NCBI GenBank assembly: GCA_964383365.1
Contig: CAYLHF010000012.1
Coordinates: 25,239-89,238 of the forward strand
DNA length: 64,000 bases
Source: CAYLHF01 sp964383365
GTDB lineage: Bacteria > Bacteroidota > Rhodothermia > Rhodothermales > UBA10348
Reading direction: 5' to 3'
Positions 61,551-64,000 of this stretch are shown here, one piece after another. A program made the translations under genes and the position numbers. How positions within the stretch are numbered: the stretch's first letter is position 1; every line of letters begins with the position of its first letter. Below the pieces are notes generated by a model that worked only from the letters and a program-made list of their open reading frames with translations, did no database searches and was not told where the DNA came from.

Positions 61551-63476
61551 ATGAAATTCATTAATCGATTTTTCCTGATCGTTATCGCCGTTTCGACCGC
61601 ACACGGTGCGTCAGCTCAGAATGTCCGGCCCATTCCGTACCCGGTCATCCCGAATCCAAAGTTCGAGAAGGCACTGGAGGATGGAACTCGGACGCTTTCT
61701 GGTGAACCGGGAGCTAATTACTGGATGAATGGAGCCGATTATTCGATTGCGGCCGATCTCGATCCGACGACGAGAATTCTTCACGGCACGGAAACGCTCG
61801 TCTATCACAACAATTCGCCGGACGACCTGAGCCGACTGACCATTCATCTCCGTCAGAATCTCCACAAGGCTGGTGTGGTGCGAAACAGGCCGCAGAAACT
61901 CACCGGAGGAATGAAGATTCTATCCGTATCGAGCGGAGGAGAAGAAATTGGCGAAAGACCTACGGGCAAACGTGCGGGATACGACCTTCGCGGAACGCTG
62001 ATGAATCTGAGTCTTCCGGAGACACTGGAAACCGGGAATAGTGTATCGATAACATTTGAGTGGGAATTCGAAGTTCCGGAAGCGGGCGCTCCCAGGATCG
62101 GTACTGATGGAGAAATTTTCTTCGTCGGCTACTGGTATCCCCAGGTTGCCGTCTACGACGATGTAAATGGATGGAAAGCCGATCCGTACATGGGAAACGG
62201 AGAGTTCTACATGGACTACGGTAACTATGACGTGGCGCTCACCGTACCCGAGGGCTGGATAATTGGTGCGACGGGACAATTGATTAATGGCGCAGAGGTG
62301 CTTTCCCCACAGACCCAACAGCGTCTCGAGCAGGCTGCCGGGAGCCATGACATCACGCATATTGTGACCGAGGACGACCGGATACCGGGAGTGTCAACCG
62401 TCGATTCTGATGCTGATAAATTGACCTGGCGATTCCACGCGGAAAACGTCAGGGATTTTGCCTTCGGCACGTCCGATGACTATCTCTGGGATGCTACGAC
62501 AGCAGAAGTTGGAGATCGAGACGGCGACGAGAGCAACGACCTGTCCATGATCCATGCGTTTTATCGTCCGGAGCAGGATAAATGGGTCCGCTCGGCGGAA
62601 TTTGCACAGTATACCATCGAATTCCTGTCAGAGATGTTCATGCCTTATCCGTGGCCGCACATGACAACGGTAGAAGGAGTCATAGGAGGAGGAATGGAAT
62701 TCCCGATGATCACGCATATTGGAGGTGCGCGGTCTGACCGCGGATTGTTCGGAGTGACTTTCCACGAGATCGGACACATGTATTTCCCGATGATCGTCGG
62801 AGAGGACGAGAAACAGTTTACGTGGATGGACGAAGGATTAACCTCGTACAATACCAGTGAAGGTTCTGCCGCGTTCTGGAATTCAGACTCCTGGGTGCCA
62901 GAACGACAGGGATACTATAGAATTGCCGGTACTGGAGATGAAGTAGAGCCCATGCGTCACGGCGACAGATATCCGCTATATACTGCGGCACGTGGGTTAG
63001 CATCCTATAACAAACCCGCGGTGGCTCTCAATGCGCTCAGGGGGTTGGTCGGACAGGAACGTTTTTTAGAGGCCTATAGAGAATACGCCCGTCGGTGGGC
63101 ATTCAAACACCCTCAACCGTATGATCTGTTCAATACGTTCAACGATGTTCTCGGAGAAGATTATGACTGGTTCTGGACGACGATGTTCTTCAACACGTGG
63201 ACCCTCGATCAGGCTATAGCTGATGTAAAGGATGGTACAGACGGTGTAGAGGTTACTATTAGAGATCTTGGACTGTCTCCGTTCCCTGTTCCAATCAAGG
63301 TTACCTACGCCGATGGAGGTACGGTCGACGACACTATTCCGGTAGATGAATGGTTATCAGATAAGAGGGAAGTTACCATTCGGTTTGAGAAAGGAACCGT
63401 TACCCGGGTAGAAATAGACCCGGAGAAGTTTCTTCCTGACGTGGACCGGTCCAATAACGTTTGGGAGAAGGAATAA
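61551..63476 (+). CDS. M1 family metallopeptidase (aminopeptidase N-like), exported
   Basis: 641 residues. Signal peptide (FFLIVIAVSTAHGASAQ). N-terminal beta domain, then the catalytic gluzincin domain with GGGMEFPMITH (position of the GxMEN substrate motif, Phe in place of Asn), zinc site FHEIGHMYFP (HEXXH) and the third ligand Glu in MDEGLTSY. C-terminal helical part shorter than E. coli PepN. It should cleave N-terminal residues from peptides in the periplasm. Followed by a terminator and tRNA-Asn. Confidence 0.93.
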   Translation: MKFINRFFLIVIAVSTAHGASAQNVRPIPYPVIPNPKFEKALEDGTRTLSGEPGANYWMNGADYSIAADLDPTTRILHGTETLVYHNNSPDDLSRLTIHLRQNLHKAGVVRNRPQKLTGGMKILSVSSGGEEIGERPTGKRAGYDLRGTLMNLSLPETLETGNSVSITFEWEFEVPEAGAPRIGTDGEIFFVGYWYPQVAVYDDVNGWKADPYMGNGEFYMDYGNYDVALTVPEGWIIGATGQLINGAEVLSPQTQQRLEQAAGSHDITHIVTEDDRIPGVSTVDSDADKLTWRFHAENVRDFAFGTSDDYLWDATTAEVGDRDGDESNDLSMIHAFYRPEQDKWVRSAEFAQYTIEFLSEMFMPYPWPHMTTVEGVIGGGMEFPMITHIGGARSDRGLFGVTFHEIGHMYFPMIVGEDEKQFTWMDEGLTSYNTSEGSAAFWNSDSWVPERQGYYRIAGTGDEVEPMRHGDRYPLYTAARGLASYNKPAVALNALRGLVGQERFLEAYREYARRWAFKHPQPYDLFNTFNDVLGEDYDWFWTTMFFNTWTLDQAIADVKDGTDGVEVTIRDLGLSPFPVPIKVTYADGGTVDDTIPVDEWLSDKREVTIRFEKGTVTRVEIDPEKFLPDVDRSNNVWEKE

Positions 63477-63534
63477 GCCGAGCCTCCGGTTGCGAAGTGT
63501 TAAGACCTCGCGTGTTATTGAAATCGGCGCTAAG

Positions 63535-63568
63535 AGGGTTGTTCGATTTTCATCGACGCCCTATTTTT
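63535..63568 (+). terminator. Terminator of the M1 peptidase gene
   Basis: AGGG/CCCT closes a two-part stem with inner TCGAT/ATCGA and a 4-nt loop, followed by ATTTTT. It lies 58 bp after the peptidase stop and before tRNA-Asn. Confidence 0.65.
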
Positions 63569-63612
63569 CGCGCTTGTCCAGACGGAGTGTTCTCGACACG
63601 CCTCTGGCAGAT

Positions 63613-63684
63613 TCCTCGGTAGCTCAATGGTAGAGCATGCGGCTGTTAACCGCAGGGTTGTAGGTTCAAGTCCTACCCGGGGAG
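63613..63684 (+). tRNA. tRNA-Asn (anticodon GTT)
   Basis: 72 nt to the discriminator base. Acceptor stem TCCTCGG with CCGGGGA (one T-G wobble), D-arm AGCTCAATGGTAGAGC, anticodon stem TGCGG/CCGCA with loop CTGTTAA giving anticodon GTT, and T-arm GTAGGTTCAAGTCCTAC. The 3' CCA is not encoded. Confidence 0.97.
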
Positions 63685-63686
63685 CA

Positions 63687-63730
63687 GAAAGCATCCAGTC
63701 GCTTGTGCGGCTGGATGCTTTCTATTTTTT
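63687..63730 (+). terminator. Rho-independent terminator of tRNA-Asn
   Basis: A 16-bp stem (63687-63702 with 63707-63722, one T-G pair) and 4-nt loop, followed by ATTTTTT. It begins two bases after the tRNA, so it closes a monocistronic tRNA transcript. Confidence 0.92.
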
Positions 63731-63882
63731 GAGGGTAGGACGAAGAACCGTACCCGATCACACCCGTGCCGACACGATTCAGACACGGAGACTCGGCGCA
63801 GGTCGGTTCGAGCAGGGAGTACGAGGTGGACGTCTGCAGGTCCTGCACGGAGGACGGCGCGGTAGAACCGGAGGAGGTCGGG

Positions 63883-63972
63883 GAGGAAGCTGCGTAAGTG
63901 GAGGAAGCCGCGGAGGTGGAGGAAGCTGCGGAAGTGGAGGAAGCCGCGGAAGTGGAGGAAGCCGCGGAGACC
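63883..63972. repeat. 18-bp tandem repeat, five copies
   Basis: Unit GAGGAAGCYGCGGAAGTG repeated at 63883, 63901, 63919, 63937 and 63955; the last copy diverges at its 3' end and the first has TAA for GAA. The plus strand is strongly purine-rich. One forward frame after the TAA reads (V)EEAAE repeats; one reverse frame reads STSAAS repeats and stays open to the window edge. Neither shows a start or ribosome site in the window. No gene is claimed between 63731 and 64000. Confidence 0.85.
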
Positions 63973-64000
63973 GTCAGGGAGGTGGCAAATTCTCCCCTCG

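Noticed and set aside
63666..64000. Open reverse frame with STSAAS repeats running from the window edge into the tRNA-Asn region
   Set aside because: It ends antisense inside the tRNA and crosses its terminator, with no identifiable domain. The Ser/Ala/Thr bias follows from the purine-rich 18-bp repeat.
1..64000. CRISPR arrays, insertion sequences, prophage or rRNA genes
   Set aside because: No regularly spaced palindromic repeats, transposase or integrase genes, phage structural genes or rRNA segments were seen on reading both strands.

Overview
The window reads as chromosomal DNA from a Gram-negative member of the Bacteroidota/Rhodothermota side of the tree. Three proteins end in the type IX secretion (T9SS) type A sorting domain with the YPNPF motif. 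Two large Reg_prop/Y_Y_Y sensor kinases, cbb3 oxidase genes in the ccoNOQP-GHIS order, several lipoproteins and outer-membrane proteins fit the same assignment. The species cannot be named from sequence alone. I saw no phage, insertion sequence, CRISPR array or rRNA.

Layout. 1-8213 (+) is a surface-polysaccharide block: a kinase-like protein cut by the window edge, an O-antigen ligase/polymerase, a WecG/TagA transferase, a GT4 transferase, a WbaP-type phosphosugar transferase, a phosphoethanolamine-transferase-like sulfatase-fold protein and a polysaccharide deacetylase. 8.4-16.6 kb holds an orphan Reg_prop histidine kinase, a fatty acid desaturase, a CocE-type lipoprotein hydrolase and RmuC. 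16.7-24.1 kb is DNA repair: AddA-like and AddB-like genes, divergent from a DnaQ/ExoX-type exonuclease. Small membrane proteins and a TauE/SafE permease follow.

25.9-37.5 kb (all -) is the most unusual part. Genes for a Qrc-like quinone/cytochrome oxidoreductase (pentaheme cytochrome, molybdopterin-family subunit without a visible metal ligand, four-cluster Fe-S protein, NrfD membrane subunit) lead into a tetraheme cytochrome, a beta-barrel outer-membrane protein, a dodecaheme cytochrome and a nonaheme lipoprotein. Directly upstream lies a predicted T9SS-secreted protein with two ethylbenzene-dehydrogenase-type heme domains, each carrying a CX3CH motif. Together they look like a quinone-to-cell-surface electron conduit with at least 30 c-type hemes. 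This is inferred from gene content; direction and substrate are unknown.

37.9-47.6 kb carries a P-loop-like protein of unknown role and a Reg_prop kinase plus sigma-54 activator operon. Divergent from that operon is a subtilisin-like protease preceded by a textbook -24/-12 promoter. A T9SS-sorted membrane or surface protein follows. 47.7-58.4 kb has a CPA1 Na+/H+ antiporter, a DUF1905/YdeI-like protein and a complete cbb3 terminal oxidase set with assembly genes (ccoN, O, Q, P, G, H, I, S) plus a convergent SafE-like permease. 58.5-64.0 kb has tRNA-Leu(CAG), a coiled-coil T9SS protein, a lipoprotein, an M1 metallopeptidase, tRNA-Asn(GTT) and an 18-bp tandem repeat at the window edge.

The respiratory genes suggest a microaerobic or facultative lifestyle: a high-affinity oxygen reductase together with a possible outer-membrane electron route.
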